From: an uncultured Dehalococcoidia bacterium
GTDB taxonomy: Bacteria; Chloroflexota; Dehalococcoidia; Lucifugimonadales; GCA-2712585
NCBI GenBank assembly: GCA_913052045.1
Contig: CAJXDJ010000085.1
Location: forward strand, 1-5,233
Direction: 5' to 3'
Length of the DNA: 5,233 bases
Shown here: piece by piece, positions 1-5,233 of the stretch
How the letters are laid out: each line of letters starts with the position of its first letter
Numbering within the stretch: position 1 is the first letter of the stretch
Notes under the pieces: generated by a model
What the model saw: the letters and a program-made list of their open reading frames with translations, nothing else
What the model was told of the DNA's origin: nothing
Database searches by the model: none
Position numbers and translations under genes: made by a program

Positions 1-1
1 T

Positions 2-175
2 ATATTGTTCGTGGAGTGGCGATGGCCAACATATAAAAATTATGGTGATAAGAAGTTTGAGCCTGATCTAGATCGACAAATTGGGTTACTTGATTACTAT
101 CATGGAAAAATACCTATTGTTGCATGGGGAGTTACCACAGATTGTTGCTCGAGCTTTCTAAAAACCCGGCAATGA
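2..175 (+). other. open frame entering from the window edge, unidentified, overlapping the DUF1800 start
   Basis: The second forward frame is open from the first base to a TGA at 173-175, giving 57 codons without a visible start. The peptide is protein-like in composition, with segments such as LFVEWRWPTYKNYGD, DLDRQIGLLDYYHGK and IPIVAWG, and it runs into the next gene in another frame. I do not recognise its family. It could be the upstream part of the DUF1800 protein displaced by a frameshift: LDRQIGLL faintly resembles the QI-x-LFR segment usually found a few residues before the MGSY motif, but the spacing is too long (about 14 codons instead of about 7). It could also be the tail of an unrelated gene, or sequence joined by misassembly. 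I treat it as unresolved. Confidence 0.25.
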
Positions 176-1170
176 TATTTTGGCTCGATAACAACGAAAA
201 CCACAAAAATGCTCCTAACGAAAATTGGGGTCGGGAGCTTCTCGAGCTCTTTTCCATGGGTCAAGGTAATTATAGCGAAACTGATGTCAAGGAATGTGCT
301 CGTGCTTTCACTGGGTGGACATTAGCGGCTACTATACCAGGAATACTGTACAACAGATTTCAGTGGAAATTTGAATACACGGACTCGGATCATGATCAAA
401 ATGAAAAGTGCTTTTTGGGTGAACAGGGTAATCTAAACGGGGAAGATGTTATAGACATTATTCTAAAGCAACCAGCTACTGCAAGATTCCTTGCTCGCCA
501 CCTTTACAATTTTTTCGTAGCCGACGAAGTTCCAGTGCCAAGTTGGCACAACGAGCCAGCACGAGATCCCCACGCTATAGAAGTCCTTGCCAAGACACTT
601 ACTGAATCCGAATTCAATATCCGTTCTACACTAAGAGTATTGTTTAATTCCGACTTTTTCAAAACCGAAAGCTGTTGGTTTTCCAAGGTAAGAAGCCCGG
701 TCGAAATCGTCACTAGTACGATAAAGTTCCTTGGCAACTTCAAGGACTTTAGACCAGGATTCTCTGAGCTGGGGGAGGAAGTGTCTTTCCAAGGACAAAC
801 CCTCCTCAATCCTCCGAGTGTCGAAGGCTGGCACACGGGCCCTGAATGGATTGACACCGGTACTCTTCTGCAGAGAATAAATTTTGTTGCCGACCAAATG
901 GTTAATACAGATCTCCCAGGCATCAGATACATAATAGATAGATTAACTATCCAAAACATCTCGACTTCAGAAGAATTAGTTGATGGGTGTCTTGATCTTA
1001 TGGGCCCTATCCAACTTGAGGCCAAGACCCGGCAAGAAATCGTTGCACACATAAGAATAAACGGGACAACTGACCAAGACTCATTAAAATCTTCCAATCT
1101 CATATTCAGTGAAAAGGTAGGGCAAATACTCCAATTGGTTGCCTCGACCAGAGAGTTTCAGCTGGGATAG
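124..1170 (+). CDS. DUF1800 family protein, N-terminally truncated or frameshifted
   Basis: This 348-residue product belongs to the DUF1800 family (PF08811), whose biochemical role is not established. Visible family landmarks are NPAMIFWLDNNENHK (14-28), PNENWGRELLELFSMG (31-46), GNYSETDVKECARAFTGW (48-65), FLGEQGNLNGEDVIDIIL (97-114) followed by QPATARFLARHLYNFF (116-131), SDFFK (176-180), FQGQTLLNPPSVEGWHTG (222-239) and the C-terminal LVASTREFQLG (338-348). Full-length relatives are usually about 450-500 residues and begin well before the MGSY motif, with a segment containing an FWH-type motif. Here Met1 is the methionine of that internal motif, no good ribosome binding site precedes it, and the same frame has stops at 34, 64 and 91. 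The gene is therefore 5'-truncated, frameshifted, or joined to foreign sequence. The C-terminal two thirds look intact and under constraint. In relatives the usual neighbour encodes a DUF1501 protein. Here an NHL-repeat gene follows after 9 bases, probably in the same transcript. Family assignment is sure, start is not. Confidence 0.85.
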   Translation: MGSYHRLLLELSKNPAMIFWLDNNENHKNAPNENWGRELLELFSMGQGNYSETDVKECARAFTGWTLAATIPGILYNRFQWKFEYTDSDHDQNEKCFLGEQGNLNGEDVIDIILKQPATARFLARHLYNFFVADEVPVPSWHNEPARDPHAIEVLAKTLTESEFNIRSTLRVLFNSDFFKTESCWFSKVRSPVEIVTSTIKFLGNFKDFRPGFSELGEEVSFQGQTLLNPPSVEGWHTGPEWIDTGTLLQRINFVADQMVNTDLPGIRYIIDRLTIQNISTSEELVDGCLDLMGPIQLEAKTRQEIVAHIRINGTTDQDSLKSSNLIFSEKVGQILQLVASTREFQLG

Positions 1171-1179
1171 GTTCTCAAA

Positions 1180-2190
1180 ATGCACGCTATTAAAACCAAT
1201 GATAGAATTTTCCGTTATAGTCACACCATAGGTAGTCAATCCCCAGGTGGGCCAGGATTCCGATATCCAGTAGATTTGGCATTGACCAAAGATGACATCA
1301 TTTACGTCGTAAACAGGGGACACGATGGTGAAGAGGCCCATCGAGTGAGTGTACTCACTACCGATTCAGAATATATAGGACAATTTGGAAGTAATGGGAA
1401 AGCAGACGGTCAATTTATTTGGCCGGTTGCCATAGCTGTAGATAAAAATGGATTAGTATACTTGGCAGACGAATGGTTAAATCGGATATCCATCTATGAC
1501 TGTAATCTGGATTTTGGCGGACTCGACTTTGAGCAGAAAAACTTCCTGTTTAAGTGGGGAGTGGGAGGGTCAACTGAAGGACAGATAAGTGCCCCTGCAG
1601 GCTTGGCCTTTGACTCCAACGATAATTTATATATTTCAGAGGGTGACAACCACAGAGTTTCTAAGTTCACTAAATCGGGAAAGTTTCTAATGACATTTGG
1701 TGCCAAGGGATCAAGCCCCGGAGAATTCAACACACCATGGGGCATTACCATCGACGATAAGGGCTTTATATACGTTGCAGATTGGGGTAATGATCGAGTA
1801 CAGAAATTTACGAGCGAAGGAAACTACGTGATGGAGTTCGGCATACCCGGGGACGTCCCTGGAAGACTCCGTCTACCGAGTAGTGTAGCCGTCGATAGAG
1901 ACGGGGATGTTTATATTACGGATTGGTGGAATAACAAAGTAGAAGTATACGCTAAGAACAGTTCACACCTTTCCACGCTTATTGGCCACGCTGAAGAGGT
2001 ATCTAAGTGGGGAAACGCATATCTCGAAAACAACCCAAGTGATGTAGCCAATCGTCGTTTGGTTACTGATTTCGAACCTGAGTACCGCTTCATGATGCCT
2101 TCCTCTGTGGCTGTCAATGGTCAAGGACACGTTTTTGTTGTAGACAGTATTAGATTTCGAATACAGGTCTATAAAAAGACTAGAAAATAG
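1180..2190 (+). CDS. NHL-repeat beta-propeller protein
   Basis: The 336-residue protein is built almost entirely of NHL repeats, each with the pattern P-x-x-[IVL]-A-[VLI]-D-x-x-G-x-[VIL]-Y-[VI]-[AT]-D followed by N-x-[RK]-[VI]. I count six, at about residues 27-60 (degenerate), 79-107 (FIWPVAIAVDKNGLVYLAD), 136-163, 183-210 (PWGITIDDKGFIYVADWGN), 230-257 (LPSSVAVDRDGDVYITDWW) and 294-322. That suits a closed six-bladed propeller. Loops between blades carry the usual FG-x-x-G-x-x-x-G-x-F/L linkers, e.g. FGSNGKADGQF and FGAKGSSPGEF. No signal peptide, membrane helix or fused catalytic domain is seen, so it is predicted to be soluble and cytoplasmic, unless exported by a route not visible here. 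NHL propellers serve as binding platforms and a few are lyases (the peptidyl-hydroxyglycine lyase fold). No enzymatic role can be assigned here. The ATG at 1180 lies 9 bases after the DUF1800 stop, with only a weak GGGATAGG upstream, which suggests coupling to that gene. Confidence 0.9.
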   Translation: MHAIKTNDRIFRYSHTIGSQSPGGPGFRYPVDLALTKDDIIYVVNRGHDGEEAHRVSVLTTDSEYIGQFGSNGKADGQFIWPVAIAVDKNGLVYLADEWLNRISIYDCNLDFGGLDFEQKNFLFKWGVGGSTEGQISAPAGLAFDSNDNLYISEGDNHRVSKFTKSGKFLMTFGAKGSSPGEFNTPWGITIDDKGFIYVADWGNDRVQKFTSEGNYVMEFGIPGDVPGRLRLPSSVAVDRDGDVYITDWWNNKVEVYAKNSSHLSTLIGHAEEVSKWGNAYLENNPSDVANRRLVTDFEPEYRFMMPSSVAVNGQGHVFVVDSIRFRIQVYKKTRK

Positions 2191-2293
2191 GATGGTTTAG
2201 AATTTACACTAGCCCTATCATGAATATCGATTGGCTAATTGCGCTGCTTAATGGACGTACAGAGTGTTCCCAAACCTAGGACCAAGTCAGGTT
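2191..2293. other. intergenic spacer between converging NHL gene and tRNA-Leu
   Basis: This 103-base stretch separates the 3' end of the NHL gene from the 3' end of the minus-strand tRNA-Leu gene. I see no reading frame of weight and no GC-rich hairpin followed by a T run in either direction. The best pairing in its left part is a 5-bp TAGCC/GGCTA (2210-2214 with 2233-2237) with an 18-base loop, too weak to call a terminator. The stronger inverted repeat at its right edge is listed separately. Confidence 0.5.
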
Positions 2294-2296
2294 TGG
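2270..2296. repeat. 8-bp perfect inverted repeat covering the CCA end of tRNA-Leu
   Basis: CCAAACCT at 2270-2277 is perfectly complementary to AGGTTTGG at 2289-2296, with an 11-base loop. Read on the minus strand, the first arm begins with the encoded CCA of tRNA-Leu (2294-2296), so the hairpin would form in the precursor just 3' of the mature tRNA body and take up its CCA. No T run follows on either strand, so it is not a textbook intrinsic terminator. It may mark the transcript end, protect or guide 3' trimming, or be chance. Confidence 0.5.
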
Positions 2297-2378
2297 TGGG
2301 GAAGGGGAGACTCGAACTCCCACGCCTTGCGGCACATGATCCTAAATCATGCTCGTCTACCAATTCCGACACTCCCCC
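2294..2378 (-). tRNA. tRNA-Leu, anticodon UAG (reads CUA)
   Basis: On the minus strand this folds as a type II tRNA of 85 bases including an encoded CCA (2294-2296). The acceptor stem GGGGGAG (2378-2372) pairs with CTTCCCC (2304-2298) with one G-T wobble, and the discriminator is A. The anticodon stem CATGA/TCATG encloses the loop TTTAGGA, placing TAG at 2344-2342 with G at position 37. A long variable arm TGCC-GCAA-GGCG and a T arm GGGAG-TTCGAGT-CTCCC are present. The long variable arm, A73 and UAG anticodon together fix leucine. It is the second gene of a tRNA pair, 54 bases downstream of tRNA-Lys, and probably shares its promoter. G37 fits the usual m1G37 of this tRNA, not t6A. Confidence 0.97.
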
Positions 2379-2432
2379 AGAACCTAAATCTATTGCAAAC
2401 ATTACCAACTATGATTCCTGTACCCCTAAATT

Positions 2433-2509
<77 letters not shown>

Positions 2510-2521
2510 CCAAGACATAGG

Positions 2522-2530
2522 ATTATAACA
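2522..2530 (-). promoter_or_regulatory. extended -10 promoter of the tRNA-Lys/tRNA-Leu pair
   Basis: The minus strand reads TGTTATAAT at 2530-2522: a perfect TATAAT hexamer preceded by the TGn extension of extended -10 promoters. Predicted transcription start is near 2515-2516, leaving a leader of only 6-7 bases before the first base of tRNA-Lys at 2509. No convincing -35 is found at the normal distance (CAAAAG at 2550-2545), which is compatible with an extended -10 element. Confidence 0.65.
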
Positions 2531-2575
2531 TAGGCCAAAGAGAACTTTTGGGCAGGAATTCAGACCATAATAGCC

Positions 2576-2610
2576 GTGTTTTACACATAACTCATGTCGT
2601 AAAATACCAC
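2576..2610. other. AT-rich imperfect stem-loop between the divergent promoters
   Basis: TTTTAC (2579-2584) pairs with GTAAAA (2599-2604), and immediately inside ACAT (2585-2588) pairs with ATGT (2594-2597) around the loop AACTC, leaving one bulged C at 2598. That is ten pairs with a single bulge. GTG (2576-2578) and CAC (2608-2610) can add three more pairs across an asymmetric TAC. The stretch ATTTTGTTCTT follows on the + strand. Its place between the tRNA and thiL promoters suits an operator-like dyad or the end of an unseen short transcript. No family is recognised. Confidence 0.35.
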
Positions 2611-2723
2611 ATTTTGTTCTTGGGCGGCCTTCCTGTATCTATTGCCTGACCGGCCAATCGAACGGTGCAAAAATTAGAGAACCTAAAATATTAGATGAAT
2701 ACAGTGAGCAACAATACGTATAG

Positions 2724-2753
2724 TTGAGGGTTACACCTAACCACAGATATAAT
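2724..2753 (+). promoter_or_regulatory. sigma-70-type promoter of the thiL operon
   Basis: A TTGAGG (-35-like, 4 of 6 matches to TTGACA) at 2724-2729 and a perfect TATAAT at 2748-2753 are separated by 18 bases. Counting the last base of the hexamer as -7 puts +1 at 2760, exactly the A of the thiL ATG, so the predicted mRNA has no leader. The TTG at 2724 is open in the thiL frame and could be mistaken for a start codon, but it is better read as part of the -35 element. Confidence 0.6.
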
Positions 2754-2759
2754 CTTGTG

Positions 2760-3761
2760 ATGTTGATAAAAGACTTAGGCGAAATAAGATTGATTAATCG
2801 AATACAACGGATAATCAAGAACAGGAACAAATATTATCATACATTGCCTGCTAATTTATTGGTGGGTATAGGAGACGATGCTGCTGTTTGGAAGGCTTCT
2901 GAATGCATTCAAGTTGCTACCACCGACACCATGGTGGAAGGAATTCATTTTAGTAAAGAAACCACCTCATTAAGAGATGTAGGATGGAAAGCCATCTCGT
3001 CCAATCTCAGCGATGTAGCCGCTATGGGCGGAAACCCACTGTATGTATTGATCAATTTAGGGCTTTCTCCAGAGACTCCCGTAAACGACTTTGATGAATT
3101 GTATGCGGGGTTTCTCGATGCATGTATAGAATATAACTTGCACATTATAGGAGGAAATCTGGTTAGCTCCCCAACAACTTTTATTGCCATACAGATAACC
3201 GGCGAATCCACACACGAACCCATGTTAAGATCAAATGCAAAACCTCTAGATCAAATAGGCATAATCGGCTGGTTAGGGTCATCTAAAGGCGGGTTTGAAT
3301 TGATTTCAAACCCCGCTGTTATAACATCCATCGAGGCAAGGCAACAGTTGCTAAACGCACATCTTCATCCAATCCCACGTCTGAAGGAAGGTAATTTGCT
3401 TATCGATAACGGCGTTTCAGCGGCTATGGACATTAGCGACGGGTTTCTTACCGACCTACATAAATTTTGTGAGGCCAGTAGCGTATCCGCTAAGATAGAT
3501 AGTTGCAAATTGCCAATAGAACAAGCCCTTATAAATGTCTTCCCGGATAATTATATGGACTTCGCTTTAAACGGCGGTGAAGATTATGCCTTAATATTTT
3601 CTGCCTCTCCGAAAATTATGGACCATTTGAAGGGAATAATCCCGGCACCTATCAGCATCATAGGCAATATTCACCGTGGCCGCATTGGAGAAGTTATAAT
3701 TATTGACAAACTCGGACATCATATCTTAACAGCATCGGGTGGTTGGGATCATTACAAATGA
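2760..3761 (+). CDS. thiL: thiamine-monophosphate kinase
   Basis: ThiL phosphorylates thiamine monophosphate with ATP to give thiamine diphosphate, the last step of the bacterial cofactor pathway, in the cytoplasm. The 333-residue product has the family's order of motifs: LGEIRLINRI at the N terminus (6-15), VGIGDDAA (35-42) and TTDTMVEGIHF (54-64) for Mg-nucleotide binding, GWKAISSNLSDVAAMGG (75-91), IIGGNLVSSP (119-128), AAMDISDGFLTDL (211-223), NGGEDYALIF (261-270) and a C-terminal GGWDHYK. The GGN at 121-123 stands where many relatives have GGD. From memory, Asn is also found in some active members, so I do not read it as loss of function. I chose the ATG at 2760 because it gives the typical MxIKDLGE start and normal length. 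An in-frame GTG sits directly before it at 2757 and a TTG at 2724. No Shine-Dalgarno precedes it, and the TATAAT 6 bases upstream suggests a leaderless transcript. It is the first gene of the operon and overlaps tsaE by 4 bases (ATGA). Confidence 0.95.
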   Translation: MLIKDLGEIRLINRIQRIIKNRNKYYHTLPANLLVGIGDDAAVWKASECIQVATTDTMVEGIHFSKETTSLRDVGWKAISSNLSDVAAMGGNPLYVLINLGLSPETPVNDFDELYAGFLDACIEYNLHIIGGNLVSSPTTFIAIQITGESTHEPMLRSNAKPLDQIGIIGWLGSSKGGFELISNPAVITSIEARQQLLNAHLHPIPRLKEGNLLIDNGVSAAMDISDGFLTDLHKFCEASSVSAKIDSCKLPIEQALINVFPDNYMDFALNGGEDYALIFSASPKIMDHLKGIIPAPISIIGNIHRGRIGEVIIIDKLGHHILTASGGWDHYK

Positions 3762-4234
3762 CGCATACCAATGTGGAATTCATGTCACGTAGTCCAGAGG
3801 CTACACAAACGTTCGGGAAACACATGGGTCAGATGGCCAAGGTGAACGACGTTTTCTTACTAACTGGCCCACTGGGGGCTGGAAAAACCTGTCTTACACA
3901 AGGAATCGTATGGGGACTCGGTTGCCAGGAATATGCCCGGAGCCCTACCTTCATGCTTGCCACTATATACCAGGGACGTTTGCCAATTTATCACCTTGAT
4001 CTCTTTCGGATCGAAAGTTCGTTAGAGTTACTGGATATAGGTGTCGAAGAATATTTGGAAGGAGAAGGAGTATGCATAATCGAATGGGCCGATAGAACGA
4101 ATGACATATTCCCAGTGGATAGCATAAAAATCAATCTAGAATACACCCGCAATCGGTCACATAGGAAGATAACAATTATTGCTCCAGACACCTCTTCTGG
4201 CAATTTGCTACATGATTTGGTCGCAGGTTTTTAG
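3758..4234 (+). CDS. tsaE: tRNA t6A37 biosynthesis ATPase TsaE
   Basis: TsaE is the P-loop ATPase that works with TsaB and TsaD in transferring threonylcarbamoyl to A37 of tRNAs reading ANN codons. The 158-residue protein, a normal length, has SRSPEATQTFGKHMG (10-24), the Walker A motif GPLGAGKT (37-44), RSPTFMLATIY (61-71), the HLDLFRI segment (79-85) that replaces a usual Walker B, GVEEYLEGEGV (95-105) and IIEWADR (107-113). The ATG at 3758 shares four bases with the thiL stop codon (ATGA), which points to translational coupling. A TTG at 3743 would extend the protein by five residues inside thiL and is less likely, and an ATG at 3782 would remove the first strand. The upstream GGGAT-like sequence is a poor ribosome site. 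The partner tsaB follows after 3 bases, while tsaD and tsaC are not in the window. Confidence 0.94.
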   Translation: MTHTNVEFMSRSPEATQTFGKHMGQMAKVNDVFLLTGPLGAGKTCLTQGIVWGLGCQEYARSPTFMLATIYQGRLPIYHLDLFRIESSLELLDIGVEEYLEGEGVCIIEWADRTNDIFPVDSIKINLEYTRNRSHRKITIIAPDTSSGNLLHDLVAGF

Positions 4235-4237
4235 AAA

Positions 4238-4957
4238 ATGTTGTTAGCGATAGACACTTCTACCAAACATGCAGGGCTTTTACTTTGGAATTCCGGAGTT
4301 ATTGCTTCTACTTGGTGGTACTCGAAATATAATCACACCAAACATGTAATACCTGAATTAGAAAAACTCATATCGGAAAATAATTTCCAAGTCGCTGACA
4401 TAAAAGCGATTGCTCTAGCTGTAGGACCTGGGTCGTTCTCTGCATTACGAGTGGGCTTTAGCATAGCAAAAGGTCTATGCATAGCGTTGAAAATTCCACT
4501 GACTGGGATTTCCACACTTTTGGCAGAAGCCTATTCATACAGAGGGACTTCTCAATCCATTTGCCCACTTATATCCTTAAATCAACGAACGATTGCGCTA
4601 GGACACTTCGTGATTGACAAATCCAACTACATAACAACAATTCAACCAGAAATAGTAGTCCCAACCGACAAGCTCCCTCAATTCCTACCCAGGGGATCAA
4701 TGGTTTGCGGAGAAGGAACTCAGAACCTAAAGTCAATGATTGATGACGTTTCTATCCCCGAGATCAGCATAGTAGAATATTGTAACCCATATCGTCGACT
4801 TAAAAGTTTAGCTCAACTGGGTAATTCGAAATTAGAAGCAGGACTTGCCGATGACCCTAAAACGCTACAACCTCGATACCTTAGAGAACCTAATATAACG
4901 AAACCCAACCCAGCCAAATTAATTAAACTAGGCAAAAGCCAAAAGGAGTTGATGTGA
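4238..4957 (+). CDS. tsaB: tRNA t6A37 biosynthesis scaffold protein TsaB
   Basis: TsaB is a catalytically inactive paralogue of TsaD that dimerises with it and recruits TsaE for t6A37 synthesis. The 239-residue protein starts with the ASKHA-fold strand MLLAIDTST (1-9), has HTKHVIPELEKLI (33-45) where relatives have an H-S-x-x-L-x-P segment, the diagnostic VGPGSFSALRVGFSIAKGL (62-80), a middle with GISTLLAEAY (90-99), and ends with a PRYLREP motif (202-208) typical of the C terminus. The D-A-R segment often found after the first domain is here SLNQRTIALG (113-122), a divergence in a part that tolerates change. The start ATG is 3 bases after the tsaE stop with only a distant CAGG upstream, so it is probably translated by coupling. 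Its stop overlaps the ndk start (GTGA). No rimI is fused or adjacent, although tsaB is often followed by it. Confidence 0.93.
   Translation: MLLAIDTSTKHAGLLLWNSGVIASTWWYSKYNHTKHVIPELEKLISENNFQVADIKAIALAVGPGSFSALRVGFSIAKGLCIALKIPLTGISTLLAEAYSYRGTSQSICPLISLNQRTIALGHFVIDKSNYITTIQPEIVVPTDKLPQFLPRGSMVCGEGTQNLKSMIDDVSIPEISIVEYCNPYRRLKSLAQLGNSKLEAGLADDPKTLQPRYLREPNITKPNPAKLIKLGKSQKELM
4943..4948 (+). promoter_or_regulatory. ribosome binding site of ndk
   Basis: AAGGAG at 4943-4948 lies inside the last codons of tsaB, 5 bases before the GTG at 4954. It is the only near-consensus Shine-Dalgarno sequence seen before any gene of the window, and it decides the ndk start: the ATG at 4952 is followed at once by TGA and cannot serve. 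Confidence 0.8.
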
Positions 4958-5233
4958 ACAATCAAACCGAAAGGACTCTCGTCCTAATAAAACCGGACGC
5001 CGTTCAGAGAGGGCTAGTAGGGAATATTATATCCAGACTTGAATCGCGCGGTTTAAAAATTGCGGGATTAAAAATTATAAACATAAAACGGACTACTGCT
5101 GAACAACACTATAGGGTTCATAACAACCAACCGTTCTTTCCCAAACTAGTGGACTTTATAACTTCTAGTCCTGTGGTCGCCCTAGTGTTTCAGGGACGGA
5201 ATGCCGTAGAAGTCACCCGCAACACAATGGGAC
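4954..5233 (+). CDS. ndk: nucleoside-diphosphate kinase, 3' end outside the window
   Basis: Ndk moves the terminal phosphate from a nucleoside triphosphate (mostly ATP) to nucleoside diphosphates through a phosphohistidine, keeping NTP and dNTP pools balanced in the cytoplasm. The 93 residues present show the family start ERTLVLIKPDAVQRGLVGNI (6-25; K13 of the KPD motif is an active-site residue), RLESRGLKIAGLKI (28-41), the AEQHYRVHNNQPFF segment (49-62), LVDFITSSPVVALVFQG (65-81) with the usual S-x-P-V, NAVEVTRNTMG (83-93) with the phosphate-contacting Arg89, and the expected continuation toward GATNP. The catalytic histidine, about residue 115-120 in relatives, lies beyond the window end. 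The start is GTG, overlapping the tsaB stop by 4 bases (GTGA) and preceded by AAGGAG. It is co-transcribed with thiL, tsaE and tsaB by position. Confidence 0.95.
   Translation, partial: MNNQTERTLVLIKPDAVQRGLVGNIISRLESRGLKIAGLKIINIKRTTAEQHYRVHNNQPFFPKLVDFITSSPVVALVFQGRNAVEVTRNTMG

Noticed and set aside
504..1103. Long minus-strand open frame of 199 codons
   Set aside because: It is fully antisense to the conserved DUF1800 gene, shows no recognisable family or start signal, and is explained as a shadow.
2270..2296. Intrinsic terminator for the NHL gene or the tRNA pair
   Set aside because: The hairpin is real on paper, but neither strand has the following T run, so it is listed only as an inverted repeat.
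2724..2759. TTG at 2724 as thiL start, giving 12 more residues
   Set aside because: The extension has no family match, and these bases form a -35/-10 promoter. The ATG at 2760 gives the normal ThiL N terminus.
2700..2760. TPP riboswitch upstream of thiL
   Set aside because: No conserved TPP-aptamer core such as CUGAGA is seen upstream, and the promoter leaves no leader to hold one.
3121..3152. GGN in place of GGD in ThiL as a sign of an inactive enzyme
   Set aside because: All other nucleotide- and Mg-binding motifs are intact, and Asn is recalled in some working members of the family.

Overview
The window looks like a piece of a bacterial chromosome, somewhat AT-leaning by eye. The DUF1800 protein is of the type (LDNNENHK, APNENWGRELLELFSMG, LVASTREFQ) that I associate with marine SAR202-like Chloroflexota. 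That assignment rests on recall of protein style, not on a search, and no rRNA is present to confirm it. Nothing here looks like a phage, plasmid, transposon or CRISPR system.

Left part (1-2190, + strand): a DUF1800 protein, followed 9 bases later by a six-repeat NHL beta-propeller protein, probably one transcription unit. The DUF1800 reading frame begins at an ATG that falls inside the family's conserved core, so its N-terminal part is missing. Just upstream the same frame carries stops at 34, 64 and 91, while a different frame is open from the window edge to 175. This is a frameshift, a truncated gene or an assembly junction. It is the least ordinary point of the window.

Middle part (2191-2759): no protein genes. 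Two tRNA genes lie on the minus strand, tRNA-Lys(CUU) then tRNA-Leu(UAG), both with encoded CCA ends and preceded by an extended -10 promoter. An 8-bp inverted repeat covers the CCA end of tRNA-Leu, and an AT-rich stem-loop lies between the divergent promoters. Facing right, a TATAAT box ends exactly 6 bases before the thiL ATG, which predicts a leaderless thiL mRNA.

Right part (2760-5233, + strand): a tight housekeeping operon, thiL, tsaE, tsaB and ndk (cut by the window end), with 4-bp overlaps or a 3-bp gap between genes. ThiL makes thiamine diphosphate, TsaE and TsaB belong to the t6A37 tRNA-modification machinery, and Ndk balances nucleoside triphosphates. Only ndk has a strong Shine-Dalgarno sequence. 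The others appear to rely on a leaderless start (thiL) or on translational coupling (tsaE, tsaB). The neighbouring tRNA-Lys has U36 and A37, so it is an expected substrate of the t6A pathway that tsaE and tsaB serve.

I do not see a new defence or mobile system. The points worth following are the broken 5' end of the DUF1800 gene, the DUF1800-NHL pairing, the leaderless thiL promoter, and the small structured elements of the intergenic region.
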